Assembly (NCBI GenBank): GCA_019649035.1
Contig: BMAT01002343.1
Coordinates: forward strand, 190,827-233,237
Length of the DNA stretch: 42,411 nucleotides
Direction of reading: 5' to 3'
Origin: Elysia marginata
Taxonomy: Eukaryota; Mollusca; Gastropoda; Plakobranchidae
Made by a program: the position numbers and the translations under genes. This document shows, in pieces, positions 1-13,100 of the stretch (position 1 is the first letter of the stretch; every line of letters starts with the position of its first letter). The notes under the pieces were generated by a model. The model saw only the letters and a program-made list of their open reading frames with translations, was not told where the DNA came from and did no database searches.

Positions 1-76
1 GATCGACTGCTGATGCCTCCTCCACAGGTCGCCGTACAGACTAACCAGTCGCTCCAGGCTAGCCACACACCATCAA
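1..76 (-). CDS. Exon 22: TSP1 repeat 16, cut by window edge
   Basis: Acceptor GTTACAG|TT opens [11 protein letters not shown], then [10 protein letters not shown]; the frame is still open at base 1. The Trp ladder is complete, and the O-fucose site is CTATCG. The rest of this repeat and the C-terminus of the protein lie outside the window. Confidence 0.95.
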
Positions 77-1344
77 CTGTAACACAAAATTAATACCGAG
101 CGTGCAAGAGAAGAGCAAAATAATCGAGAGTTACAATATTGAATCTTCGTTGAGAGGAAAGAAATGATAAATAGTAAATGAACAATTAAATTGTGTTAAA
201 GAGAGAGAGAGAGAGATTATGTGTGCGACTGGAGAGAGAATGATAGAGAAAAAGAGGGATACATAGAGAGAGAAAGAAAGAGACAGACAGACAGACAGAG
301 AGACAGAGAGAGAGAGAAAGAATGAGTGTAAAGTCTTGAGGTAGAAAAAAGCGATTACACAATACTAAAAGGGAGAACTTAATTAGACTATATGTCAGCA
401 TTTGAGTCGATACAGAAATGACAAATTTCACTTTAGGATTGTTTCCGAGAATTTCTTCAATTGCCTACCATTTTATGAGCGAAAAAAGAACAGAAAATTC
501 ATACCTAAACGGACCCAAGAGACAAAAAATCAGAGGTTTTCTCTCTTTTTTTTTGTGGCGTCGTGGTCTTGTGGTAAACGCTCCGTGTACGGACCCTAAA
601 GGTCCAGGGTTCCAGCCCTATGTTTGGCAGGTCGACATTTAGTCCTGAAGAAAGGCTCGCTATTTACACATATTTTTTCGACGCCCTCTGGCTTTAAATG
701 AGTACCTGGCTATGGTTAACGAAAGATCTTGTCAGCATCTTAGATAGGATGACCGTTACCAGCTGCTCCACTGAGAGTTCAAACGATAATTTAGTACGTA
801 ATGGCCCACCGGTGGACCCTTTTAAAGCACCTGAAGCATAAATTGATATCTTTTCTTTTCTTTCTTTTTGCATTTCAGGCATCCGTTTCATGGGAACTTA
901 TAGCTACACTCCATATCAACTTTTATGACATTATAGAACGTTTTCCGAGACAAAAATTCTACTCAAACATTTCGAGACTAGATTTAGATCTAGTCGTATA
1001 AATTCAGTGATCGATACTTACTTGGACAAGGCTGAGTGTTGCAGGTCTGTGTGACATTATCTGGTCCAGCACAATCTTGTCCACCATGCTGAGGGGCCTG
1101 GCATGTCCGGTTTTTCCACTGTTGTCCACCTCCACAGCTGACCGAGCACTCACTCCACTCTGACCAGGCCAGGAACACGCCGTCCACTGTTTCGGGAACA
1201 TCAGGTGGTTGTGATATACATCAAAGATATTATTGAAATACATGTATATTTTTTTTCTATGCTGCCGTGATAAGTTTTTTTAAAATGAAAATGAATTTTT
1301 CTTTTGAAAAATAGGATTTTAGAGTATATAGGCCTACATTTATT

Positions 1345-1393
<49 letters not shown>

Positions 1394-4300
1394 ATATGGT
1401 TTGTATAATTTTTAGTATTGGTGATCCTAATTTTACCATGTTCTTTTACTTATGTGCAGACTTACTGATCTCTGTCATATTTTATACAATTTTTTTTTCT
1501 GTTATGGATATATGCATTTTAACTTTTGTAAAGCGCCTTGAGCTTAATTTAAAGAAAAGGCTGCTATATAAATAAACATTTAGTATTATTATAACTATTA
1601 TAATGACTAGGATGAAGAGAAGTTCCTGTTTATGTAATCACCCTCACATATTCCTAATGAATGAATAAAGAGATGTCCTAAGTCATTTAAGCACATTTAA
1701 ATGTTCCTTTATCTTGGTGCTAATCGTGCGCCCGTCCTATTTCTTTCTTTATGGACTTTCCAGTCTTTCGCTCTCTCCAGGGCATCAAAATTATTCTGGT
1801 CAATCGAGCCTTCCAACTTGTTTTCTTGAAACTTTGTTTTTTTTAAACTTATGTCTCTTTTCATTACCGTTTGTACTGTTCTTTACGCGGTCATTCCCGA
1901 AAATCTTGGTGAAATCGTGGTTTACCTATTTAGTTTGCGCTGGTTCATACCTTTTACATTTTGGAAACGATTTAAATAACCAATTTCGATGTCAATGAAA
2001 CGTAATGCTGTTCGGCAACTTACAAACATAATTATTGGTTTGGAGATTTTGGTATATATAAAATGCTATAGTCAAAAACCTTGCAGAATCTGTTTTTTTT
2101 TTATTTTGGTTCGGGTTTTTTTTTTGGTAAATTTACTTACTTCATTGGTTACTTTTTATCTAAAAAACAATCTTCTGTAATTTCTTAACACAGTGCGGCT
2201 AAAACAAAGCTTTAACTCGACATTTTCTAATAGACAAATTATATACCAACACTCGTTAACTGTTTCTATTCGTTTTTTCTATTCTTTAAACCCTCTAATA
2301 TCTTTAAATCAGCTTTCGATCAAAGACTGGGGCATTTATTTCTTAAACAAAATTTAAATCCACGACGCCGTCTTAACTCGGCTTTCGGACCTCAGCTCGG
2401 ATGGTAGTTGTTTCGTCCTTGGAAAAGGATATATACACGCATTTTTCTCCCCACACCCAAGAGTGAGTACCCGGCTATATGCAGTGAAAAGATCTCGTCA
2501 GAACGTTAGAAGTGATGCATTTAAACCGCCCGCTCCTCTATAAGTTCAAAAGGTAATTTGGTTGGCCATGGCTTATCGGGGAACACGTTTAAAACGGTTA
2601 AGGCATTCTATTGGATTAGGCCTAAGCCTCCGAAGTGAACAAGCCCAGCATCGAGATATAAACAAATTTCGATTGAAGAGCTCTACTGATCTGTCTTCTT
2701 TTGAATTATTAGTAAAATTAGAACATATTAATTGATTTTACCTTGAGAGAGCCGGCCCTTTCAATTTTTTTTTAAAGATATAGAGATTTGTGACATTTAC
2801 TCACGATCGTGTGACGGGCCACGCTGAACGGTGGCATAGCATTAGGCTCTATATATAAAAAAGCTATACTTATTAAAACCATACATAGTGTAAAGGCATT
2901 TTCTGTCTTTTCCTATATGTCCTCTCCATGTTAAACCACTGACCTGGGCAAGGCTGAGTATTGCAGTCCTGCGTTTCATTACTAGCTCCCTGGCAGTCCA
3001 TCCCTCCGTGCTGTGGTGTAACGCAGGAGCGGTCACGTGAGCGGAAACCACCCCCACAGGTCAAAGAGCATTGGCTCCAGGCCGACCAATCCTCGTAATA
3101 CCCGTCAACTAAAATATTGGTGGAAAAAGGTTGGGAGGAGGGGTGGGGCAGGCGCAGAAAAGGATTTTGCTTCAATTGATGAAAAAGTATTGATATTGAT
3201 ATAATTATCTTTATCTCCCTTCATCTCTTTTTATCTTTGTATCTATCACTTCTCTATCTTTCTTTTTTCGTATCTGTCAACCTGTCCATTTATTTAGATG
3301 AATAAAATCTCAATCCTACTTTCATGTAAATAGATCCTAGATTTTAATGCAATAGGCTCCTAATGAAAATCGAGCACTTTTGTTCATGGCATAAAATATG
3401 AACTTAAACTTTCTCTTTATTGATCTACCTACCTATCTAACTAACTATCTATCTATCTATCTATCTGGCTATCTATCTATCTATTTTTCTAACATTTACC
3501 ACCATGTAAAGTTTTGCTCAACTTGTTAAAAAAAGGTATTTAGAAATTAAAAGTAACTGTTCAGCTACTCATGAAAAGTATTGAGAGAAGACCCAAACAC
3601 ATTTCCACGCATTAAAAAAAATCATGTTATATCTCCCTATTTGAAAAGTTTCCTCATGTTAACAAAAAGGCCAAGTCTACATTTCCAAACAGAAACATTC
3701 CGTTGTTGCATGCACCGAAAAAGAAACACCTATTGCAAAACGGCACCATACTAAAAGGAACTAGAAATTTTAATTCAAGAAAGCAAAAGCTTTACACAAT
3801 TTGTAGAGAGATCTATGTTCTTTTAATAATTTTCTATTGTTATATTTTAGTTATATCAATCTATCTTAAATCTCTCTCTCTCTATGTATCTTTCTATCTG
3901 CCTATCTATCTCTTTTATCTACCTTTCAACATATCGGTCTACCTTTATTTCTAACTAAGAATCTATCTATCTATCTATCGATCTATCTTCTTATCTATCT
4001 ATCTTCCCATCTATCTATCTTTCTATCTTCCTATCTATCTATCTACCTATCTATCTATCTATCTATCTATCTATCCACCTACATTGTTTATAAAATATCT
4101 TTCGTACTCTCTTTCTCATTAGCATGACATAAAACACACAGTCAGGTTTTTTCTCATTGAATTGAAAGGCCTGTACTCAAATACTCAAATGTGATCAATG
4201 AATATGGTAATAAGCTTGAAAAACTGCAAAACCAAAAGATCAAAACTTATTGACACTTTAATCTTTCGAGAATGATTATTCTAATACAAAAATGCTGTAA

Positions 4301-7300
4301 AAAATTTTACGCATAGTAAATTTGATAGAAATTAAAGCGTTGTTATCGTGCAGAAGCAACAGACTAACATACAGCATATTATAACGTCGGAACACCGAAA
4401 ATTTTAAACACAAAGAGAGACACAAGAATGAAGCACGAACAGGTACGTATTTGCATATCAAAATATTACGCATTGTTAAAAGATCAACAGCAATAAGTAT
4501 ACGAAGAAAAGCATAAGCCTTACAACACAAAAAAGTCAACATTCAAATAAAAATAATAAAAAACAAGAAAATTGCACTTTGTTGTATATAATGATCAAAA
4601 ATAATCATTTTTATGTTAACTTCTCAGACTCGCATGGGTGGTGCTGTTCATAGTGCAAGTCAAAAGACGACGAGATTAGTGCAATTAAGTCATACAAACG
4701 TAAAAAAGACACATCATCAGTGTATTATAATAAAGGCATAATAAACTCATTGTCTCCGAGTCCATTCGCGGTGTGTGAATGCAAGAGCAGTTTCATGCTG
4801 TAACCACGTATGGCACATGAATCGACTGCCATGGAAATAATATTGTTTAATTTGGCTTTGTTTGTTTGATTTTTAACGTCCCAGTCAACTTCGAAGTTAT
4901 CTAAGAGACGGCGCTGTGAATAATTGAAAGCTTGCAGCCACACTGTGATGTTAGGAGCGCTTGCGTACACCACACCCAGTCACATTATCCTGACATTGGG
5001 CTGATCAGACTTAACACAATATCCATAATGCCAGACACTAAGCGAATCAGCTGCTAATACCAATTTTAAAGTCCTTAATTTTAGGTCGACCGGGGATCGA
5101 ACCCCGCACATCCCGATCTCTGAGCAAGTGTCTTACCGCTAGGCCACAGAGCCGGTGAGCCTTGTGGTAAAGAAGCATGGTACACTTGATCCACTTACCA
5201 TATGTGATGACGGCACAAAAATATTTCTGTATCAACGCAACACGCGTGAACTCAGAGACTATGATTAGTTTTCCTAAAATCCCCGTTTTTTAGTTTTAAT
5301 CTCCCCCAAAAATTCTGGCAAAACATTACAGAAATTACGAAGGCAATGATCGCAAAAAAGTCATAGCACGTTATTTTTTTCACAAAAAACTGTCATTGTT
5401 TTCTAACTAGGTATTACATTTTACAAAATATTATATTATTTTGAATAGACTGGTTTCACGTACTAGCTTCCAACAACTGCTGTTGTGAATCTAGTATAGA
5501 TCATCATTATGAATTAAAACAATGTTGGCGTCTGGGAAGACTAAAAGATTTGCCCTAAAATGCAAAAAAAAAAAAAACATTCCCAAACCTGACAATGTTA
5601 TGTAAATTCCCTGCTTAATCGTTCCCTTCATTGTCACTGTCACTCTGCTTAAGCCGATCTCCATGGTAGTTAACTAATAACATCGACCCAGGTGGGAATC
5701 GATTAATAATTATGCAAGTTCTTACTCTATATTTTTTCATACTCTATATAAATCACATTCGGGATTTGGCTTCGTCACTCAACGTAACTGTGTCGCCACA
5801 GATCAGCTCCACTAATGCCCCAGCAAACCAGTGCATTTGAAGGCCACTTTTCATCCATATGCAGGGTGTTGTAGTCGCATATCACAAATTCATTTGCCTG
5901 TATCTGATTACCCATATTACAAGTAAGTGAACTGGGGAAAGTTAGGGTTAATTGCTTTCCCTAGGCAATTGCAACATGGCATGGTCGAGAATCGATCCAC
6001 GACCTCCCGATCTCTAGTCGGACGCGCTAACCACTCTGCCTCGCTGCGCCTTAAAAATAGAATAAAGCTAACAGAGAATCGACTACATTTACTTCGAATT
6101 TGCCTTTTGTATGGTTCGATCCCCTGACTTCAGCGCCAGCATAGATATATTATACCGCCTCTTACTTTCCCTCTCAAATACAATAATCTGGTGCTATAAA
6201 AAAGGATAATACGAACATTTTCTGTTAACTTTATACATGTATATTTTTCCTGAAATTCAGCGGGCTATTTTATCATACCTCACAAACTTCTTATTCAAAG
6301 TACAGTGTATATTATATATATATATATATAATTTAAAAAAAAAAAACCATTAGTGCCCTAACTGTACATAATGTAAAACAGATCTTACTGGGACATGGCT
6401 GGGTGTTACAGGTCTGATTTTCCACTGCGTCACCTTGACAGTCCAGACCTTTGTAGTAAGGACCGTCACAAGAACGGTTTCTGGCCTGGAACCCACCGCC
6501 ACACGTCACGCTACACTCGTCCCAGACAGACCAAGGGTTCCACACTCCATCAACTGGTAGGATGATGAGGTGTGTGTGTGGCAAAAAAAAAAAAAGATGC
6601 TCAATTTTTAGAAATTCTTTATCCTTAGTTGCCTTTACCAGGATTACTTTTTTGTTTTGTTTTCCAGCATTTTGCAGCAGCAACAACAAAAAACAACAAA
6701 CCGTTGCATTTTCATTATCATATCGGCCTTAATGTTCATGGACTTTAATTTAAATGTAAATTTTCTCAAAGACAAGGACATTGGCTATTTTAGACGATCT
6801 AATAGTTTTTGTGAATTTGTGTTCTTAAACTCTTCGTTTTTGTTTAATTGTACACTCTTTTACAACGGTTTAAACTATAACTAAAGCAACTTTATTTTGC
6901 TATTTGTATACATTAGCGACACCGAGCACTGTTGTAGTGGATTTTGAGCGCTCTGCAAGAGAATTATTATTATTACTATAATAATAGTTATTATTATTAT
7001 CATTTTTATTATCGTTATTATTATTATTATCATCATTTCTTTATTTTTATTCTTATTATTTCCACTTTCATTATAATCATTAAAGGAAAATCCGCTTTAC
7101 TTTTCAAGATTCTTCGAAATTATCTTTTTAGATTAAATTATAAATAGGATGGTTCATTTTGAATAGACTGTATCTTTTTTCTGCCAGTTAAGAAGATACT
7201 AGTGATTTGAATTGGTCAAGCATCCTAGTACATGTATTTCAAATATTTCTCAGCTGGTTTTATTAGTCTTCATTATATTATCTTAATTTCTTCCTGTCCT

Positions 7301-10093
7301 GTGCATTGTCGCTCCAGGCAGACTAGTCACAGTAAAGTGATCACGCTTTCAATTATTGTTTTGTAGACGGAAGATATTGTCTTAATTCTAAAAATGGATA
7401 ATACACACATGGTACAATGGGGACTTCATTGTTTTACCATAAGTAAAAATTGATTATTAGAACGTCCTGTACTGTTGTTGATAAAACAAAACAAAAAAAA
7501 AAACAAAACATTGTGTCCGACTGTCAATCTAAATTTGGCTTCTAATATTAGGCAGAACCTTTTCGCTCATATGTTTTTATATGACAAAGAAATGCAATAG
7601 AATAAATCGATTATTTTCAGGGATTTGATATATTTTTATTAAAATATCTTAAAAATAAATCTTGCTTTTTAAAAGCATGAACTTTGTCTCTTTTCTTAAC
7701 TTTATTCCTGTCATGCTAAAATATTCTAAAAACTACTTCCAAAACACTGGTTCTTAAATTATTATGAATTTCTGACATCTGAACTCAATAAGTAAAAGTA
7801 TTGTAAAATATTGCAGTCGCAAAAGTTCTGACCTAAATCGACCTAATGGTGCGGAATTTTGTATCAAAAGGCCGTCTTTTTTAAACTGTATATAATTGAG
7901 GTACAGAAAATGGTATGCAATCTACAAGAAGGAATGCGGGAAATATTGTGTTTCCCAAGTTGTGGCGTAGATTTAGGTCAGAACCATTGCTGCTATACTG
8001 TTCATAGATTAAAACCTAGTTATAGTACATAATCCCAGAATTATTTAATTTGCTTTGGGCAACTCACTGGGGCAATGATGAGTGTTGCATTCTCTGACCT
8101 GGTGATGATCCCCCTCACAATACTCCCCACCATGCGATGTCCCGATACACGTGCGGTTTCTGGCCTGATCCCCTCCGCCACAGGTGACGCTACACTCATC
8201 CCAGTGAGACCAAGGCAGCCAAGCTCCATCCTCTAGGGCGGGATGGGATGGGATGGACACAGGAAACCGAACGTGATAAAACAAAGATAAATATTAGAAT
8301 AAATAGTGGAGGTAGCCACACTGCGCAATCAAATTATTGAAAGATTTTAAAGGTATGAAATTAGCAGTGGAGAGAAGTAGGCTTTTAAGTGGAAATGCCC
8401 GAAAAGTCTGCTTTTAGTATGACCCGAACCTTCGATTTATAGATGCTTCGGTACCCACCGCCTTGCCACTTAAAGAAACAGCATGTCGCCACTACGCCTC
8501 TTAAAAAAATATATGAATATATATTTTTATTGCACGTCGAGCTCTCGTTTTTTGTTTTTGGTTTGTTTCTTGGAAAAAACTATAACAGTTATCTGGCATT
8601 CCGAATAGCAACAACTAGTTGTGTCCACAATTTACCTGGACAACTTTCCTCATTGCAAATCATGTGTTCAACTCTCGGCCCCTCACAGTCCTTCCCGCCA
8701 TATTTAGGACCATTGCAGTCACGTGACCTATTGGCTACGCCCCCTCCACAGGTCACTGAGCAGTCAGACCAATTGGACCACGCAGTAAGGACCCCATCAA
8801 CTGAAATTTTGAAATCAAAACATCATAAGTATAATTATTTGCTTGCACATATGTGAAAGCCATAATGATTCAGGTTTTTTTTCTGTAATTAAAAGCTCTT
8901 TTCTTTAACATATGCTTTTTTTAAATTAAATAAGTCGTTACCTTTACCCCAAAATTTTACATCTGTTCTTTTATACAAATTTTCTTTTTTCCTCTATAAT
9001 ATCATGACTCTTTTATACTGTACTGTAAATACTAGTACTGAAAATTCTTCAAAGTAAGCCAAACAAGAGAAGTGTCAGTTTGGTAAAGCATTTATTGAGT
9101 TGCAAGCTATTTTGGAGGGGTTTCATTCTTGTGTAACCTTACGCCGTTAATATGCCTTCATTTTAGTATCCTAATTTAACCGGTTCTGTCAGTACTGTGG
9201 GGAATAGTTCTAATAGCTCTAAAGTATTGTCAAATTTGTAAACAGTTGCTGATGGTCTTGTTCAAATAATCCTTTACTTTGAAATTCAATGTTTGTTTTA
9301 ATGAATTCTTTTTTTCCATTGTAATAAGTTGTTTAAGTTGTTATTAAACGATCATATAATTGTATGAAACAAGTTATCTCATTTAAAACCGGTAAGGCGT
9401 ATCCCTTGCTTGTTTACGGTTACAAAAAGAATAATAAGTTATGCAAAAGAAGTTAAAAAGATACTATTATTTAGTACGAATAAATAGAGGAGCGGGATAA
9501 AAGCTTTGTGAATGTATAGCGTGACACTTTGGTGAGTAGACATAGAAACATGCAAACCTTAAGCTTTATATATAAACAAAAGAAACATAAAAATAAACAA
9601 ATTTGAATTCAAAATATATAACATCTACATACACGAAGAGATTATAGCAGAATATTAAAACACAATTCACGCTGTGAAAACAATGAATAAAAGTTTGTCC
9701 TGAGAAAAGTTTGAGTAGAAACCAAGCAAGTCGTCGAATGTACTAAATAATTATGTCGCGAGTAAAGCATGTGGTATTCAAAATCGTAAAAAAGTGAAAA
9801 AAGACAGAATTTTCAATATGAATATGAGGCAAGACCAGAGACACCATGTTGGCGTTTTAATTTTTGTTCTTAAATATTCTATAGATTTTTTAAATGCCTC
9901 AGCAAAAGGTTAGATATTTTTTTAATGATAATGAAATTGAACAAAAACTCTGTAAACCCCCCTTTTCAAATCACCAATTTAGGGCGCGAAAACTATGTCT
10001 TAGTCCATAAATACGTTTTCTTATCTGTGTTTTGATATAATACTGAAAGAATGAGATAGATGCAGTGATAGAGAGAAAAAAAGAGAGATATGT

Positions 10094-10138
<45 letters not shown>

Positions 10139-13100
10139 AGGTTCATGAGTCGTTTCTTTTCGGTTAGTAATAGTCTTCTTGGAAAACTATTCCTCTAAAG
10201 CGTCTCGTGAGGCATGACATGAGTCACTGTGCTATGATTTTGTTTCAGGCCCTTAGTAAACAAGCTTCTTGAATTATCCTTTCATATAACTACAGATTAT
10301 GATTTTTCGAAAGACGCTACATAATAATTTGTACATCTATGTTGGTGCCGAAGTCAGGGGTTCGAACCACTCAAAAGGCAAAAAAAATGTTTCTGCCATT
10401 TCTCATTTAAAGCATATTTCAACCCACTGATGACTTCGTACATTAAACATTTCAATCATGTTATGTTATTATACTACGGTATAGTCTGATCCATAGAGCA
10501 CTCACTAGGACAGGGCTGTACATTGCATGCTCCGGTATCCACATACTGCCCCTCGCAGTCATTTCCCCCATAGAAAGGACCCACGCAGCTCCGGTAACGC
10601 CTACGTACACCTCCATCACCGCAAGTAACATCACAAGCTTCCCACTCTGACCATGATGTGAAATACCCATCCTCTAGGAAGGCACAAGGAAACAAAATCA
10701 ATGTCAACATTATTTCCGCTTTTTTTATCACACGAGTGTTACAGTTGATGATATGAAAACATGTATAGAGGAAACACAACTTGAACAGCTCTTTCTAGAT
10801 AATGAAAAGAGTATTGGGTAGGCTATTTTACCTCGCGCGTTGAGAATTTTAAGTTTAATATATGTACTTGGTCAATATGTAACTATGATATCTACGATTC
10901 TCTTATTTGATCTCAACACAATTCCAAATATACCTAATTATAAAAAAAAATATTTCTGCCAATGAGCAGTTAGATGACAGAGCCTTCTAGAAGCTATCCC
11001 GTCAAATAGTTTTGTGATGTTTTCATGTTTAAGTTAACTCGACTTAAGCACATGTTACCCGTGGAAATAAACTGATTTTAGTCTACATGTATCTATTTTT
11101 ATCTTTCCTCAGGTCTCGATTTCAACATTCTATAAAAAATTTACACAAGATTTGTGTGCAAATCATGCACTGCTTTTTGCTTCATACATAGTTTGGAAAT
11201 AGTTTCAGAACAGACTTCGCGCATGAATTTCTCAGATAATTTCTTTCATGTCATTTGCATACTTATTGTTGCTTATTGAATATACATCGACTTTGATGTT
11301 AACCATTATCTCGATTGAAACGAATGATTATATCGTTTTTAACCTGGGATGCAACGAACATATTTTAGACTTGAAAATAAATAAAAAGAGTCCCTAGCAC
11401 AAAGCAATGCTCATCATAATTACCTGGACAACTGTTTGTACTACAAATCCTACTCATTTCCCGTGGACCATCACATGATAACCCTCCATAGAACGGCCCC
11501 TGACACTCTCTGAAACGGGATTGGTTCCCTCCGCCACATGTCACGCTGCACGCAGACCACACGGACCACGTCTCCCATTCCCCGTCAACTGAGAAGGTAT
11601 GAAAGTACAAAACAAATAGATCTTGGCTTCACCCCGTATAAGTTTGAAGTGACGCAAGCCTTAGGGGACGTTAAACTGCTTAAAGAAGAGATCTTGGTAT
11701 CAAAACTTGGGAAGTCAAGATAGCGAGTTTCGTTCAGATTGGGAGAGACCTAATGGATAAAATATAATAAAAACATATAAACCTACACAATTCTCTCTGT
11801 ATCATTATTACCTTGGTGCACTTTTTATGCCCATCTCTTAACTCATTAAGATAGTTAAGTCAGAGTGAAAAGAGAAAGTATGAATTTGGAATCGCTGCAT
11901 TAAAAAATAAGGACAATTGGAAAAAAAGGATAACCGTCCTGGTCTGTTATAGCACAAAATTAGTTATTCTCTACCATTGTGAGTGTAGCTAGACAGTATC
12001 ATAAGCAAAGCTGAAAATGAACCATTTGGCTAGACTTCACAAGAGAGTTCTGTCAAATTCCAGATTGACTGAGCAAACGATAGTCCAAATCTATACGAGC
12101 TGTGATGCGATAAGGTCCTTTTTGCGTTGTGATAAATCTTTTTCTTTGAAGTGACACCTTGACCTTGAGAGCGGCAGAAGGTTGTGTTTTTCATATGCAC
12201 TTGCAATTGGAAGACAGCTGAAGCGTAGAGAAACACAAAGTGGTAAAAGCACTCACCGAGCTAGACCTGTCTGCACTGGAGGTGCTCCTACAGCGGATAC
12301 TAGCACAGTGCAACATATTTGGCACTGAAAAAGCTGACCAACTGGCTAAAGAAGGGAGCTGTTTTAAAAAATCAAACGCAGGCATCTTCCTGCAGGAAAT
12401 TAAGTCCACCATAAAGACAAAAAAAAAGATTAAAGTGGGAATACCATCATTCACATCACAATAAAAGACAAAATCTACAGCTTGCTCCGGGCAGACCAAG
12501 TCACAATCTTCAGGTTGACAACATTGCACAAACTTTTGTATTCCCAAATGAATGCAGTTTTTAAGATTGCAGAGAGCCCAGGTTGCCATTGTGAAGCAGA
12601 GGCTAAGGACACGCAGCACATCCTGCAGGACTGTGTCCACTTATAAACAGACACCGCTCCACAGTATGGCCCAAGGTGACGTCCCTGTGGCAAAAGCTCT
12701 GCGGCTCCCAGGCCGACCTGCGGATGACTGCGAGTTTCATCAGAGCTGCAAATAATATATCTATATAGTGGACTGACGAGGATCAAAGAAGAAGAAGAAG
12801 ATATGCAGTGTCTTCACTACATCCTAAGCATAACATGGCAGTATCAAGTCAAAAATACCAGCGTTCTCGTCAGAGTAATGGTCCAGGTATGTAGAGTCAG
12901 CTGAAACGCTGTGCACATGGAGAAGTATGGAATCTCAAAAGACCTCTTCCATCGAGAGATGGCCGGAGGTAGGCATCATGCGAGCTGAACTAAACTGCGA
13001 TTTAAAGATGTCTGCATAAAAGCCATGAACGCCCTCAAATATGGTGTTGATACAATATGAGAAGCGACAGTCTTTGATGGAAGAGCTTGGCGACAGGCAG

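Larger units (their letters stand above)
8801..10505. other. Intron between exons 16 and 17
   Basis: AT-rich. Apart from the GA microsatellite (10077) and SINE D (10305) nothing is recognised. Confidence 0.7.

Noticed and set aside
3860..4080. Regular repeats that could suggest a CRISPR-like array
   Set aside because: They are plain CTAT microsatellites without spacers, in animal DNA.
4725..4973. 82-codon minus-strand open frame
   Set aside because: It lies mostly over the SINE B body and lacks splice or domain support.
5090..5155. tRNA gene-like A and B boxes (also at 5985-6050, 24910-24985, 31060-31130, 33780-33845)
   Set aside because: The acceptor stems do not pair and each continues into a shared SINE body, so these are SINE heads and not tRNA genes.
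8443..8856. 137-codon plus-strand open frame
   Set aside because: It runs through SINE D and the antisense of TSP1 exon 17.
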